64,000 nt of DNA from Tunicatimonas sp964551335 (GCA_964551335.1 CAZKCO010000033.1:1-64000); one strand, 5' to 3'. Positions 8,401-16,245 are shown, counted from the first letter of the stretch. Notes: generated from the letters alone by a model not told the origin. Made by a program: numbers and translations.

Positions 8401-8747
8401 AGCAGGCTGTTGTCGGTGGTGGTATCGGTTTGGGCCAGGATGCCTTCCAGCAGTTGCCGGGCCGGACCGTACTCATACTGCTGAATGTAGCTTTTAGCCT
8501 GCCAGTACTGGTAGTAGTGTACACTGTCGAGTCGGTTCTTTGCTTGCCAGTGTTGTGCCAGTTGTTGATAGGCTTCGGTGGCTTCCGAATAATACCCCTG
8601 CTGGTATAAACTATCTGCCTCTTGCTTTGGCGAATGATCTTGAGAAAAGGTTGGTTTGCTTACTAAGAATAAAGTGCTGGTAACAATTACAACTAAGATT
8701 AGAGGGCACCGGAGGAAATTAATCACTTTATTGAGAATAGGTAGCAA
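5496..8747 (-). CDS. TPR-repeat CHAT-domain (caspase-like) membrane protein
   Basis: 1083 aa. A signal peptide or anchor covers about 1-35. TPR-type helical pairs fill about 40-470 (repeated A-x-Y-Y-x-A type motifs). A helical Gln-rich linker follows, then a C-terminal CHAT domain from about 740. The caspase-like dyad is intact: His910 in HFGTHA and Cys957 in LTACETG. A last membrane helix (about 1058-1078) ends in WRKRK. CHAT proteins are clan CD peptidases, some of which cut partner proteins after a sensor signal. The peptidase domain, lying between two hydrophobic ends, is likely on the outer side of the inner membrane. The neighbours are sigma-controlled secreted proteins, which may be partners or substrates (inference). 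No ECF promoter block was found in front of it, so it may be read through from the gene at 9793. Confidence 0.88.
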   Translation of the reverse strand: MLPILNKVINFLRCPLILVVIVTSTLFLVSKPTFSQDHSPKQEADSLYQQGYYSEATEAYQQLAQHWQAKNRLDSVHYYQYWQAKSYIQQYEYGPARQLLEGILAQTDTTTDNSLLSKVYHETGYTYLGESDIDQALRFSEKSIAAEQGRAKADTFQLAKYFEFRGFLMMQSGQYDEAERRVKQAHRLRKQILEPTNKELGYSANTLYIVMDALGNLPAADTAIAEAWNILNQHLPEDHPHIAIIANNYSTHLLEMGEPQQAKNYLLTAIASNRSGERYVPLVGNYVNLGMLYLNLGENKTAESYYRQAWEIADTLLAYPHYQRAYILDALGAVYYYEDQLAPADSIFRRSLAEKRDVYDEQSAEVAQSIYNLGLIAHKQQELPQAQAYFRQAERMRAQTLGSTHPKRADALFELGSIAWESQDSAQALAYWRESQTIYELSLGLSHHHSLENLLQLAEAFTTRHQPDSADHYLNRAWASASGQAPDSLSFDSLSIQQYHPFVLNLINFQLNDFLQRPTLTPDELNQLAGILTAVQVWLPTFQSLFNDASLWEGVADQLREVYQQGAVLTHRALQQPKTDQTFWQNQLLNCIQASRGTTIRAAFKDREAVRFAGVPDSTVALGNELKQQLQFALAREQNENEEELSTQMNEQRQAILQRWQEYQQQLRTQYPQYYQARFESQSLDLQQLQQTLSKQAYSVLAYFHLDTALLAVQIDTEGLRSYWLTMTPGWQDSLQTYQSLLQTQQDINHQAQLGYFLYEQLWQPLELSSQLPVKILADGPLFYFNFETLLTQEVSEAKSERAWPWLIRDYCVYYAHTLTETTRASSGGRVLGVAPGFTADLKNDYLEKLPQNQPPDSVFLTWLRTPWSQAFVERIEEEGWGASLTAQSATEKKLLEQAPQASVLHFGTHARLENDRPLYSFLALAPEPATEQDGYLYTYELYSEPLNAQLAVLTACETGLGRYRRGEGVLSLAHAFRYAGCPSVVYSLWSIDDQQSNAIATKFYENLKADMSVAQALRAAKLSFMDEAQGALQSPYYWGGLVLTGDNQTVKISSGKSMPWIIASGLTLLLLAGGFVFWRKRK

Positions 8748-8887
8748 AACAATAGGAGGTGGCTACTGCAATAAAGGAAATTTCGCCGAGATTTGCTAAG
8801 TTATAATGTTAAAGTGCAATAACACCCCCGTGGTCACTCATCTTTTTACTACACCAGTCATCTTAATCTCATGCAAACTAAGATTTG

Positions 8888-9793
8888 CTATTGTCGGTTA
8901 GGGTCATCCGGAGCACGATCAAATGGGTCGGGAACACCATCGCCATCGCGGTCGGGATGTTCTGTGCCGCGGTCAGTAAAGAGCATTTGCCACTCTATGG
9001 CCAGAAAAGTATCAAAGACCAGCTGATCGTACTCCGCAGTAGGGCCTACTGACATACGAACATTCACGTTGGAAGTAGGTAGTCCTTCTACCAGCGTTAC
9101 CTGAGCGGCCGCCTGTATGGTAAAGCCTCCGGCACGGACTAAAGCGGTTGAACTGCGTACCGCAATATTGGCTACCGGGTTGGTTTGCCCCTCGTTCAGA
9201 CAAACCAGTTCAATATTATTAGCATTTACTCCCAGCGACTGTAAAACCTGCTGTATTTCGGCCTGCCGGATTTCCCGGGCACTAGGGAAGCCATTAGCCG
9301 GGGCAGAAAGCCAGCGCCAAAGTACCCGACCATCCTGGCGCGTTAAATTAACGCCTACCGTTTGGGGAGCGCGGATGGTCTGCGGGCTATATCCTTCGGG
9401 ATAGATAAAACCCAACACGGGTGAATCTGGATGAGAGAATGACCCACCCACCCGGTCAACGGTAGGCGGTATGCCACCGGGCATATCACCGCGTGGAATA
9501 CCATTGTGAAGATCCCAGTAAATAGCCTGAGCGCCAGTGACGTTCGGGCAAATCTGCGAGGTAGCCGCATTAATAGTAGGACCTACTGCATCTTCACCGT
9601 TATTGCAAGCTGTGGCCGATAGGAAGCACACTACGGGAACGAGTAGCTTCTTCAGGTTGGTCCCCCACCCACTCAGTAGAGAATTTATTCCTTTACGTCT
9701 GCTACGTTTGGTAGAGTAGACAATGGATAGGGTCAGGAAAAGAGTGATACAGGCGAAATGCGGTAGTACGAAAAATAGTAAAGAGGATTCCAT
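8888..9793 (-). CDS. Putative lipoprotein with C-terminal Asp-rich Ca-binding-like repeat
   Basis: 301 aa, family not recognised. A first hydrophobic helix spans about 5-27, followed by basic KRSRRKG; a second hydrophobic stretch ends in LSATAC (Cys63), which looks like a lipobox, so the mature form may begin at Cys63. The C-terminus carries DRDGDGVPDPFD, the Asp-rich loop typical of thrombospondin type 3-like Ca-binding repeats. It is the first gene of the minus-strand locus and has its own ECF promoter block (9830-9857) and a 12-bp inverted repeat directly before the start. The two hydrophobic segments are odd and leave the true start uncertain. Confidence 0.65.
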   Translation of the reverse strand: MESSLLFFVLPHFACITLFLTLSIVYSTKRSRRKGINSLLSGWGTNLKKLLVPVVCFLSATACNNGEDAVGPTINAATSQICPNVTGAQAIYWDLHNGIPRGDMPGGIPPTVDRVGGSFSHPDSPVLGFIYPEGYSPQTIRAPQTVGVNLTRQDGRVLWRWLSAPANGFPSAREIRQAEIQQVLQSLGVNANNIELVCLNEGQTNPVANIAVRSSTALVRAGGFTIQAAAQVTLVEGLPTSNVNVRMSVGPTAEYDQLVFDTFLAIEWQMLFTDRGTEHPDRDGDGVPDPFDRAPDDPNRQ

Positions 9794-9796
9794 GAT

Positions 9797-9831
9797 TAGA
9801 TAAGTAGAATGGTTAGTAATCTACTTATCTA
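9797..9831. promoter_or_regulatory. 12-bp inverted repeat overlapping the -10 block
   Basis: TAGATAAGTAGA (9797-9808) and its exact reverse complement TCTACTTATCTA (9820-9831) flank 11 nt. It ends 4 nt before the ATG at 9793 and touches the putative -10. It could be an operator or an mRNA hairpin covering the ribosome-binding region. Confidence 0.5.
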
Positions 9832-9857
9832 TAGACTCCCTCCCAGCAAGGTCATCA
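9830..9857 (-). promoter_or_regulatory. Putative ECF promoter of the lipoprotein gene
   Basis: Minus strand TGATGACCT, 13 nt, TCTATA, about 37 nt before the ATG at 9793. One of five copies at this locus. Confidence 0.7.
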
Positions 9858-9956
9858 ATACTTCTGAAAAATATTTGTGCATTTCTCAGAAAGGATAACC
9901 AGCGAGAGATACAACCTCGGTTACTCTATTATTTTGCTACTGGTTGTTTGGCTGAA

Positions 9957-10730
9957 TTAATCCTCGAAAAAGCTACCCAAGATGGAGCTTTCGCCTTTAT
10001 CCCGATTTTTACCGTAGGGGGCAATAGCCGCTACCAGCTTTCGGAAAGGCATCGATTGCAACCATACCCGACCGCTGCCTGACAATGTAGCCAGAAACAT
10101 TCCTTCACCCCCAAACAGCATAGATTTTAGGCCCCCCGAGCTTTGAATGTCGAAATTAATAGAAGACTCGAAGGCTACCACGCAGCCAGTATCAATCCTT
10201 AGCGTTTCATTATTTAGTTGTTTCTCAATAATTGTCCCCCCGGCGTGAATAAAAGCGAGTCCGTCGCCTTCCAGCCGTTGTAAAATAAATCCTTCGCCAC
10301 CCACCAAACCGGAACCCAGTCGGCGGTTAAGCTGAATACTTACTTTGGTACCCAAAGCGGCACACAGAAAGGAATCTTTTTGCACCGTCAGGCTTCGGCC
10401 TTGCATCTGAGATAAATCTACCGGCTTGATAGTTCCCGGATAGGGAGCAGCAAAAGCTACTTTCGCTTTACCGTAACCCTGGTGGGTGAAGTGGGTCATA
10501 AAAGCCGACTCGCCAGTCAGCATACGGCTACCGGCCGACACCAGCTTACCGAAAAAGCTCTGATTAGGATTGGAGCCATCGCCCATCTTAGTTTCAAAGT
10601 TGATGCCGTCTTCCATATAAACCATGGCTCCGGCTTCAGCAATTACCGTTTCGTTGGAATCTAGTTCTACTTCTACTACCTGAATTCCTTCGCCGTGAAT
10701 CTGGTAATCAATTTCGTGAGATCGTTTCAT
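9957..10730 (-). CDS. AIM24/TIGR00266-family protein
   Basis: 257 aa from MKRSHEIDYQI. The family forms a flat beta-sandwich; hallmarks seen are VEVELDSNETVIAEAGAMVYME near the N-terminus and repeated GGEG and GSGRVW turns in the C-terminal half. Proteins of this type are cytoplasmic or membrane-associated and their biochemical role is unsettled; the mitochondrial relative AIM24 affects inner-membrane organisation. The start at 10730 was chosen over an in-frame start at 10817 because the first 29 residues of the longer form do not resemble the family and would cross the divergent sulfatase gene. It is divergent from the sulfatase, 77 nt apart. Confidence 0.85.
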   Translation of the reverse strand: MKRSHEIDYQIHGEGIQVVEVELDSNETVIAEAGAMVYMEDGINFETKMGDGSNPNQSFFGKLVSAGSRMLTGESAFMTHFTHQGYGKAKVAFAAPYPGTIKPVDLSQMQGRSLTVQKDSFLCAALGTKVSIQLNRRLGSGLVGGEGFILQRLEGDGLAFIHAGGTIIEKQLNNETLRIDTGCVVAFESSINFDIQSSGGLKSMLFGGEGMFLATLSGSGRVWLQSMPFRKLVAAIAPYGKNRDKGESSILGSFFED

Positions 10731-10764
10731 AGGTCGTTTCTGTATAAGTCGTTGAGAAAAATGA

Positions 10765-10772
10765 TACTTTTG
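10765..10772 (+). promoter_or_regulatory. Possible Bacteroidota -7 element upstream of sulfatase
   Basis: TACTTTTG matches the TAnnTTTG consensus of the primary sigma factor in Bacteroidota, 36 nt before the sulfatase ATG. No good TTG element was found at the expected upstream distance. Confidence 0.3.
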
Positions 10773-10807
10773 AGTCAAAACCCAAATTCGCAAAATTCTT
10801 AAGAATA

Positions 10808-12169
10808 ATGAAATCACTACTATTTCAACCTTCCTTCTTTCCAGTTCTTTTCCTGTTCCATTTTTTGGGTTCTTACGTCAACGCTCAACCCAATATCTTA
10901 CTCATCATCACCGACGACCAGGGCTACCACGATGTGTCGTACTACGGCACCGAAGACATCCGTACTCCACATATTGACTCACTGGCTGCTGACGGTATGC
11001 AGTTTGATCGCTTCTACGCCAACTGCCCGGTTTGCTCGCCTACCCGGGCCGCGCTGCTTACTGGACGCTACCAGGACTATGTGGGAGTGCCCGGAGTAAT
11101 CCGCACCCATGCTAACAACAGTTGGGGCTACCTTGATCCTAGCGCTACGCTACTACCTACTCCTTTAAACAAGGCCGGCTACCATACCGCTATTATTGGC
11201 AAGTGGCACCTGGGGCTTGAGTCTCCCAATACCCCAAATGAGCGGGGCTTCGACGAATTCCGGGGTTGGCTGGGCGATATGATGGACGATTACTGGACGC
11301 ATCGCCGCCACGATATCAACTACATGCGTCATAACGAAAAAACCATTGATCCCGAAGGCCACGCCACCGACTTATTTACGCAGTGGTCGGTAGAATATAT
11401 TCACCAGCAGGCCGAAAATTCTCAGCCCTTCTTTCTGTATCTGGCGTACAATGCCCCTCACTTTCCGGTGCAACCCCCCGAGGACTGGCTGCAAAAAGTG
11501 AAGGAACGGGAACCGAATATTTCGGAAACCCGGGCTAAGTTAGTCGCCTTTATTGAGCATATGGACGATGGTATCGGTCAGGTGATTAATGCACTGAAAG
11601 AATCCGGTCAGTACGAGAATACCCTCATTGTTTTTACTAGCGATAATGGCGGACACCTACCCAGTGAGGCCAACAACGGTCCGGTGCGCGATGGTAAGCA
11701 AAGCATGTACGAAGGCGGATTACTGGTTCCTACTGCCATAACTTGGCCGGGTAAAATTCAACCCGGAACCGTAACTGATCAGATTAATCTCTCTATGGAT
11801 TTGTACCCTACGCTTCTGGATGCGTCGGGGGCTTCGTCGGAGAAATCAATTGAGGGACGCAGTTTTCTACCTACGCTATTGGGAGAAAACTTTACCGAAG
11901 AAGACAGACCGTTGTTCTTCACTCGGCGGGAGGGAGGAACCCGCTACGGTGGTCAGTCAATCTATGCCGTACGGTTAGGCGACTGGAAACTGCTACAAAA
12001 CAGCCCCTGGCAACCTTTGGAATTGTATAATCTGGCTAACGACCCGAAAGAGCAGCGCGATTTGGCTGAAAAGGAACCAGAAAAATACCAGGAACTGCTT
12101 AAATTCCTGATGAAACACATTCAACGAGGTGGTCAGGTACCCTGGCAACCACCTTACTCGGAAAATTAG
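10808..12169 (+). CDS. Secreted sulfatase (arylsulfatase A-like)
   Basis: 453 aa with a signal peptide (about 1-26). The core starts NILLIITDDQGYHD, whose Asp pair (Asp36, Asp37) binds the metal ion. The formylglycine signature is CSPTRAALLTGR with Cys76 as the residue to be matured, so an anaerobic-type or FGE-type maturase elsewhere in the genome is needed. IIGKWHLG and FTSDNGGH, further metal and substrate elements, are also present. It should hydrolyse sulfate esters, probably of algal or host polysaccharides, in the periplasm; the substrate cannot be told from sequence. It stands alone, without a SusC/SusD pair or glycosidase next to it. The nearest gene, AIM24-like, is divergent. Confidence 0.93.
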   Translation: MKSLLFQPSFFPVLFLFHFLGSYVNAQPNILLIITDDQGYHDVSYYGTEDIRTPHIDSLAADGMQFDRFYANCPVCSPTRAALLTGRYQDYVGVPGVIRTHANNSWGYLDPSATLLPTPLNKAGYHTAIIGKWHLGLESPNTPNERGFDEFRGWLGDMMDDYWTHRRHDINYMRHNEKTIDPEGHATDLFTQWSVEYIHQQAENSQPFFLYLAYNAPHFPVQPPEDWLQKVKEREPNISETRAKLVAFIEHMDDGIGQVINALKESGQYENTLIVFTSDNGGHLPSEANNGPVRDGKQSMYEGGLLVPTAITWPGKIQPGTVTDQINLSMDLYPTLLDASGASSEKSIEGRSFLPTLLGENFTEEDRPLFFTRREGGTRYGGQSIYAVRLGDWKLLQNSPWQPLELYNLANDPKEQRDLAEKEPEKYQELLKFLMKHIQRGGQVPWQPPYSEN

Positions 12170-12274
12170 TTTTTATAATTATTATATTATTTTCTTTATC
12201 ACACAGGTAATATTTCTTTCAAAATTTGATTTTTATCTCAAAATTGTTCATTTTTATGAGAAAATTACCGCCTA

Positions 12275-13237
12275 ATGAAACCCCGAACGCTGTTTGTTTT
12301 TTTTATTTGCATTCAATTCTCCGCTTTTGCGCAAAAAGTAGACTATTCCTTACCTAAAACTCACCAAAAATTTCTGAAGAAAAAAGAGTACCAACAGTTG
12401 CTTGAGTATACCCTTCGGCAATTGGAGGGATACGATGTAGTGGGAGTTAACGGAGGAGAAGTGAGTATAAAATTAGGCGAGTACCCTCATACCTTCTCAA
12501 TACTGCCGTTCATTCAGCAGGGAGCTACGCTTAATCGGCAAGAGCAACAAACGTTTATCCAGGATTACATCTCTTCGCTTATCAGCTCCTACCACGACCA
12601 GCAACTGCTAACCAATGCCGATTTCTCTACCGTAAAAAAGTACTTAACCCTGCGACTCTTTCCCGAAACAGCTATTGATCAAGATGACCGCGACCGCTGG
12701 ATAGTACGCTCCGAGATTGAAGGGATTGCCGTTTGCGTAGCGCTGGATTTGCCCGATGGTTTTGCCACAGTAGAAAGAAAGCAATTGCTTCGTTGGAAAA
12801 TAAGTGAAGCAGAAATTTTTCGGGTTGCAAAAGAGAATAGCCGGAAGCGCCCCTATGAGGTGCATCAACAATCGCTGGAGGGCTCAACCGAACTGATAGC
12901 TTTGGGTGGAGGGGACTATGCGGCTAATGCCACTTTTGTGCTGGATGAGGTCGTGCCCGAACACATTGGGCAGCACGGAGCCGTTGTAGCGGTTCCGCAC
13001 CAGGATATGGTATTGTTACAGAATTTAGGAGAAGAGGAGATAGCCGACTATCAGACATTTATCCGGCAACTACACGGGTTTGTTCTGGATCAGTACCATC
13101 AGCACGCCGCCCCGGTGTCGCCCTATTTTTACTGGTATTATCAAGGCAAGTTTACTCGCATTCGATTAGGAAAAGACCCGGAAGGCAACCTTCATATCAT
13201 TCCACCCAGCATTCTAAGCTGGCGAATAGAGCAGTAG
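12275..13237 (+). CDS. Secreted DUF1444 (YtpQ)-like protein
   Basis: 320 aa. A signal peptide (about 1-19, ending FSAFAQ) is followed by a domain that resembles the DUF1444 family of Firmicutes YtpQ: a central CVALDLPDGF block and the distinctive VPHQDMVLLQNL block near residue 246 match the order seen in YtpQ. YtpQ is cytoplasmic, so a signal peptide here is unusual. No catalytic residues are known for the family. It converges on the small gene at 13244 with a 6-nt gap. The family call rests on recognised motifs only and should be tested with a profile search. Confidence 0.6.
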   Translation: MKPRTLFVFFICIQFSAFAQKVDYSLPKTHQKFLKKKEYQQLLEYTLRQLEGYDVVGVNGGEVSIKLGEYPHTFSILPFIQQGATLNRQEQQTFIQDYISSLISSYHDQQLLTNADFSTVKKYLTLRLFPETAIDQDDRDRWIVRSEIEGIAVCVALDLPDGFATVERKQLLRWKISEAEIFRVAKENSRKRPYEVHQQSLEGSTELIALGGGDYAANATFVLDEVVPEHIGQHGAVVAVPHQDMVLLQNLGEEEIADYQTFIRQLHGFVLDQYHQHAAPVSPYFYWYYQGKFTRIRLGKDPEGNLHIIPPSILSWRIEQ

Positions 13238-13243
13238 GTTAGA

Positions 13244-13495
13244 TTATTCTTTGCTAGAATCTTCTTCCTTTTCCTTAGCATCTTGCTGCTCCTCTTCATC
13301 GTCTGCATCGCGGCCTTCAATATCATCGCGGTCGCGCAGTTTCTTATCGTCCACGTGTCTGTTCAGAAACTTGTTGATTTTATCAACGTCGTAGTTCGTT
13401 TGTATCTCGCCAAACGTATCTATCTTGATATCAAACCCATCTAATTCAGGGTTCACCTTCGGTTTCTCTCGTTTACTCAATCGTTTTCTTCCCAT
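13244..13495 (-). CDS. Small highly charged conserved-type protein
   Basis: 83 aa. It starts with basic MGRKRLSKREKPKVN, has a short ordered middle (FDIKIDTFGEIQTNYDVDKINKFLNRHV) and ends in an acidic tail of Asp, Glu and Lys that is probably disordered. It lies 19 nt downstream of gltX on the same strand and is probably co-transcribed with it. No function recognised; the ordered middle and operon position suggest a real gene. Confidence 0.65.
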   Translation of the reverse strand: MGRKRLSKREKPKVNPELDGFDIKIDTFGEIQTNYDVDKINKFLNRHVDDKKLRDRDDIEGRDADDEEEQQDAKEKEEDSSKE

Positions 13496-13514
13496 GGTTT
13501 TTGTTATAAAAAGT

Positions 13515-15056
13515 TTAGTTCGTTTTTATTGTAGCCGCTAGCGTATCTACCGCCTGCCGAATACGCTTTACTACTTCATCTCTTCCTAGTACTTCCATCG
13601 TACACATTAAATCGGGGCCACCGCCCTGCCCAGTCATTGCCAGCCGTAGTGCAGGCATTACCTTACCGAACTTAGCCCCTCTGGTTTCCATCACTTGCTG
13701 CAGTTGCTCCTTGGCCTGCTCGCCCGATAGTGGATCAGTTGATTGCGATAGGTCGTCAGCGTAGGCTGAAAGAGCCGCCGAAGCCTCCTCATTCCACTTC
13801 TTTTTCACGATTTTTTCGTCGTAATGTTCGGGCGAACGATAGAAATACTGAGCCGTACTCCACAGCTCATGCGGAAACGTAACCCGCTCTTTCATCAGTT
13901 CACACACCTGTTCCGCTTTATCCGGGCTACTCGCTATTCCGACTTCTTCCAGGTCTTTCAGCAGATAGTCTGCCAGTGCAGCGTTAGGCATTTCTTTTAG
14001 ATACTGTTGATTGAACCACTTAGCCTTTTCAATATCAAACTTCGCCCCCGCCTTATGAATACGCTCCAAACTGAACGCTTTGATCAGTTCATCTTTACTA
14101 AACAGCTCCTGATCGCTTCCGGGGTGCCAGCCGAGCAGCGCCAGAAAATTGATTGTAGCTTCCGGCAAATATCCCGATTCCCGAAAACCGGGCGACATCT
14201 CACCTGACTGCGGATCTTTCCAGTTGAAGGGATAGACCGGAAACCCGAAGCGGTCGCCGCTGCGCTTGCTTAGCTTGCCTTTGCCATCGGGATTCATTAG
14301 CAGAGGCAAGTGGGCAAACTCCGGCATGCTATCTTCCCAACCCAGGTAGCGGTACAATAGTACGTGCAAGGGAGCCGAGGGCAACCACTCTTCCCCCCGA
14401 ATGACGTGGGTGATTTTCATTAAACGATCGTCTACCACATTCGCTAAATGGTAGGTAGGCAGTCCGTCCGATTTAACCAGCACCTTATCATCCAGCGTAG
14501 AAGAATCAACCTTTACTTCGCCTCGTACCAGATCGTTCAGTTGCACTTCTTCGTTTTCAGGAATTTTTATCCGCACTACGTAAGGTTCGCCGCTGTTCAG
14601 TTTTGCTTGAGTTTTTTCCTCCGACAGTGTCAGCGAATTGTTCATACTCATCCGGCTGGCGGCATCGTACTGTGGATTTTTTCCTTCCTCTTGCAGTCGA
14701 TCCCGCATGGTATTCAGTTCCTCAGACGTATCAAAAGCGTAGTAGGCGTAACCTGCGTCTAATAGCTGCTGAGCGTACTGCTGGTACGTATCTTTCCGTT
14801 CCGACTGCCGATAGGGAGCGTAGTCACCTCCTTGTTCAACTCCTTCATCGGGAGGAATACCGCACCAGTCCAGCGCTTCCCGAATGTACTCTTCGGCACC
14901 GGGCACAAAGCGGTTCTGGTCGGTATCTTCAATCCTCAGAATGAACGTTCCCTGATGCTGTCGCGCAAACAGATAGTTATAAAGGGCGGTACGCACCCCG
15001 CCAATATGCAGTGGCCCCGTCGGACTGGGGGCAAATCGAACCCGTACTGTTTCCAT
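13515..15056 (-). CDS. gltX: Glutamyl-tRNA synthetase
   Basis: 513 aa, normal length for bacterial GluRS. It charges tRNA-Glu with glutamate in the cytoplasm. The class I signatures are HIGG at 17-20 (HIGH motif) and KLSKR at 261-265 (KMSKS motif). The Rossmann core starts VRFAPSPTGPLHIGG, and the C-terminal anticodon-binding helical domain follows from about 340. The gene is single-copy in this window. In relation to the lanthipeptide operon further right, class I LanB enzymes use glutamyl-tRNA as the donor, but a housekeeping role is enough to explain this gene. Confidence 0.97.
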   Translation of the reverse strand: METVRVRFAPSPTGPLHIGGVRTALYNYLFARQHQGTFILRIEDTDQNRFVPGAEEYIREALDWCGIPPDEGVEQGGDYAPYRQSERKDTYQQYAQQLLDAGYAYYAFDTSEELNTMRDRLQEEGKNPQYDAASRMSMNNSLTLSEEKTQAKLNSGEPYVVRIKIPENEEVQLNDLVRGEVKVDSSTLDDKVLVKSDGLPTYHLANVVDDRLMKITHVIRGEEWLPSAPLHVLLYRYLGWEDSMPEFAHLPLLMNPDGKGKLSKRSGDRFGFPVYPFNWKDPQSGEMSPGFRESGYLPEATINFLALLGWHPGSDQELFSKDELIKAFSLERIHKAGAKFDIEKAKWFNQQYLKEMPNAALADYLLKDLEEVGIASSPDKAEQVCELMKERVTFPHELWSTAQYFYRSPEHYDEKIVKKKWNEEASAALSAYADDLSQSTDPLSGEQAKEQLQQVMETRGAKFGKVMPALRLAMTGQGGGPDLMCTMEVLGRDEVVKRIRQAVDTLAATIKTN

Positions 15057-15128
15057 CGTTACTACAACCGATTGATTGATTCAAAAGTTATGTAAAGTTA
15101 TGAGTCTGCCCCGGCGATACCAAATTAC

Positions 15129-15602
15129 TTACACCTCCAACGTTTGCTTGATCAGCCAGCTACTGATTTTGACCTGTTTGCGGAAGTTGAGTAGAGCAAT
15201 GGTGTAGTTGGCAATACCAATGGCGAGGGCGAGGGCCCCGTAACTGTAGAGCTTCTCGTAGAGAAAGAAATAGAGCGCAATGAGCAAGGTTAGCACCGAC
15301 CAAAAGCCAATAAACAGCAGCGTAGACGAAAACAGCCGATACGACAAAAATACGATACAGCCTTGGGAAGTAGGCGCCACCTTCCCGGTGATGACGGGCA
15401 GAAAACTGTTGGGTCGGGTGATCTTGCGCGATATACGAAACTCGCCTCCCTCCACCACGCCGTTGAAGCGAAATTTTTCTTCCTGCACCGAAAGTGGAAG
15501 GTAGGGTTCTAACGGGCGGGTAGCCCGACGAATACGCTGAAAGGCTTCTTCGCCGGAGTAGGGCAGTACTAATGTTTCGTTTTCGGCGGGCAGCCCTAAC
15601 AT
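15129..15602 (-). CDS. Membrane protein of unknown function
   Basis: 157 aa from MLGLPAEN; this start sits 1 nt after the ridA stop, and the longer form from 15617 would overlap ridA. The first 85 residues are soluble and beta-rich. Two to three membrane helices follow (LLFIGFWSVLTLLIALYFFL and ALALAIGIANYTIALL). I do not recognise a family. It is probably expressed with ridA. Confidence 0.6.
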   Translation of the reverse strand: MLGLPAENETLVLPYSGEEAFQRIRRATRPLEPYLPLSVQEEKFRFNGVVEGGEFRISRKITRPNSFLPVITGKVAPTSQGCIVFLSYRLFSSTLLFIGFWSVLTLLIALYFFLYEKLYSYGALALAIGIANYTIALLNFRKQVKISSWLIKQTLEV

Positions 15603-15603
15603 G

Positions 15604-15984
15604 CTACTTTGCCGCAATACACGAAATCTCTACATTCACATCTTTGGGCAACCGGCTTACCTCCACGGTTTCGCGGGCGGGCGGATCTACGGCAAAATAC
15701 TGTCCGTAAGCTTCGTTTACCGTGGCAAACTGACCCATATCACGGATAAAGATACTACACTTCACCACGTCGGTAAAACTCATTCCTGCTGCCCGGAGGA
15801 TGGCTTCCAGATTTTTCATTACCTGATGGGTTTCCTGAGTGATATTGTCGGTAAGCAACTCGCCCGAAGCTACGTCAATAGCAATCTGCCCCGAAACGTA
15901 GAGCGTATCGCCCACCATAATTGCTTGGTTATACGGCCCAATAGGGGCCGGGGCTTCCGAAGTTTGAATAATTTTTTTAGGCAT
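15604..15984 (-). CDS. ridA: RidA family enamine/imine deaminase
   Basis: 126 aa, exactly family length. RidA hydrolyses reactive enamine/imine intermediates made by PLP enzymes such as threonine dehydratase, protecting PLP enzymes in the cytoplasm; it works as a trimer. Seen: APAPIGPYNQAI near the N-terminus, LYVSGQI, and the C-terminal signature PARETVEVSRLPKDVNVEI with the conserved Arg. It is the first gene of a short minus-strand pair with the membrane protein at 15129. The upstream gap holds simple 8-bp repeats. Confidence 0.95.
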   Translation of the reverse strand: MPKKIIQTSEAPAPIGPYNQAIMVGDTLYVSGQIAIDVASGELLTDNITQETHQVMKNLEAILRAAGMSFTDVVKCSIFIRDMGQFATVNEAYGQYFAVDPPARETVEVSRLPKDVNVEISCIAAK

Positions 15985-16003
15985 ATGATCGATTGTTCAA
16001 TAG

Positions 16004-16027
16004 TTCGATTGTTCGATTGTTCGATTG
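16004..16027. repeat. Three tandem copies of TTCGATTG
   Basis: Three perfect 8-bp units, preceded by degenerate relatives (GATTGTTCAATAG). It is a simple-sequence stretch in the ridA-nnr gap. Confidence 0.7.
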
Positions 16028-16245
16028 TTTATTGTCCTTCCTCTGGAAAGTTAAAAGTGAACGTCGCGCGGTTTAAAGAACTTGGAACCTGTAACCTTCT
16101 AAACTTTTAACTTTCTAACCTGCAACTCTCGCTTCCAACTTCGAGCTTCCAGCCTCCCAATAATAAACTTTCTCTTACAATATCAGTCTTTCTAAAAAAG
16201 TGAATATCTTAAATAGGATCCCGAAAACCTAATACGCCCGCATAA

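Noticed and set aside
8855..8863. CAGTCATCT upstream of the CHAT gene as a sixth ECF promoter block
   Set aside because: It matches only 7 of 9 positions, there is no TCTATA-like block at 13 nt, and it lies over 100 nt from the start codon.
13515..15056. gltX as a dedicated glutamyl-tRNA supplier for the lanthipeptide dehydratase
   Set aside because: It is about 40 kb away, in normal housekeeping context, and apparently the standard enzyme.
16000..16030. TTCGATTG tandem repeats as a replication-iteron or phase-variation site
   Set aside because: There are only three units, located between unrelated genes and not within a promoter or reading frame that would be altered.
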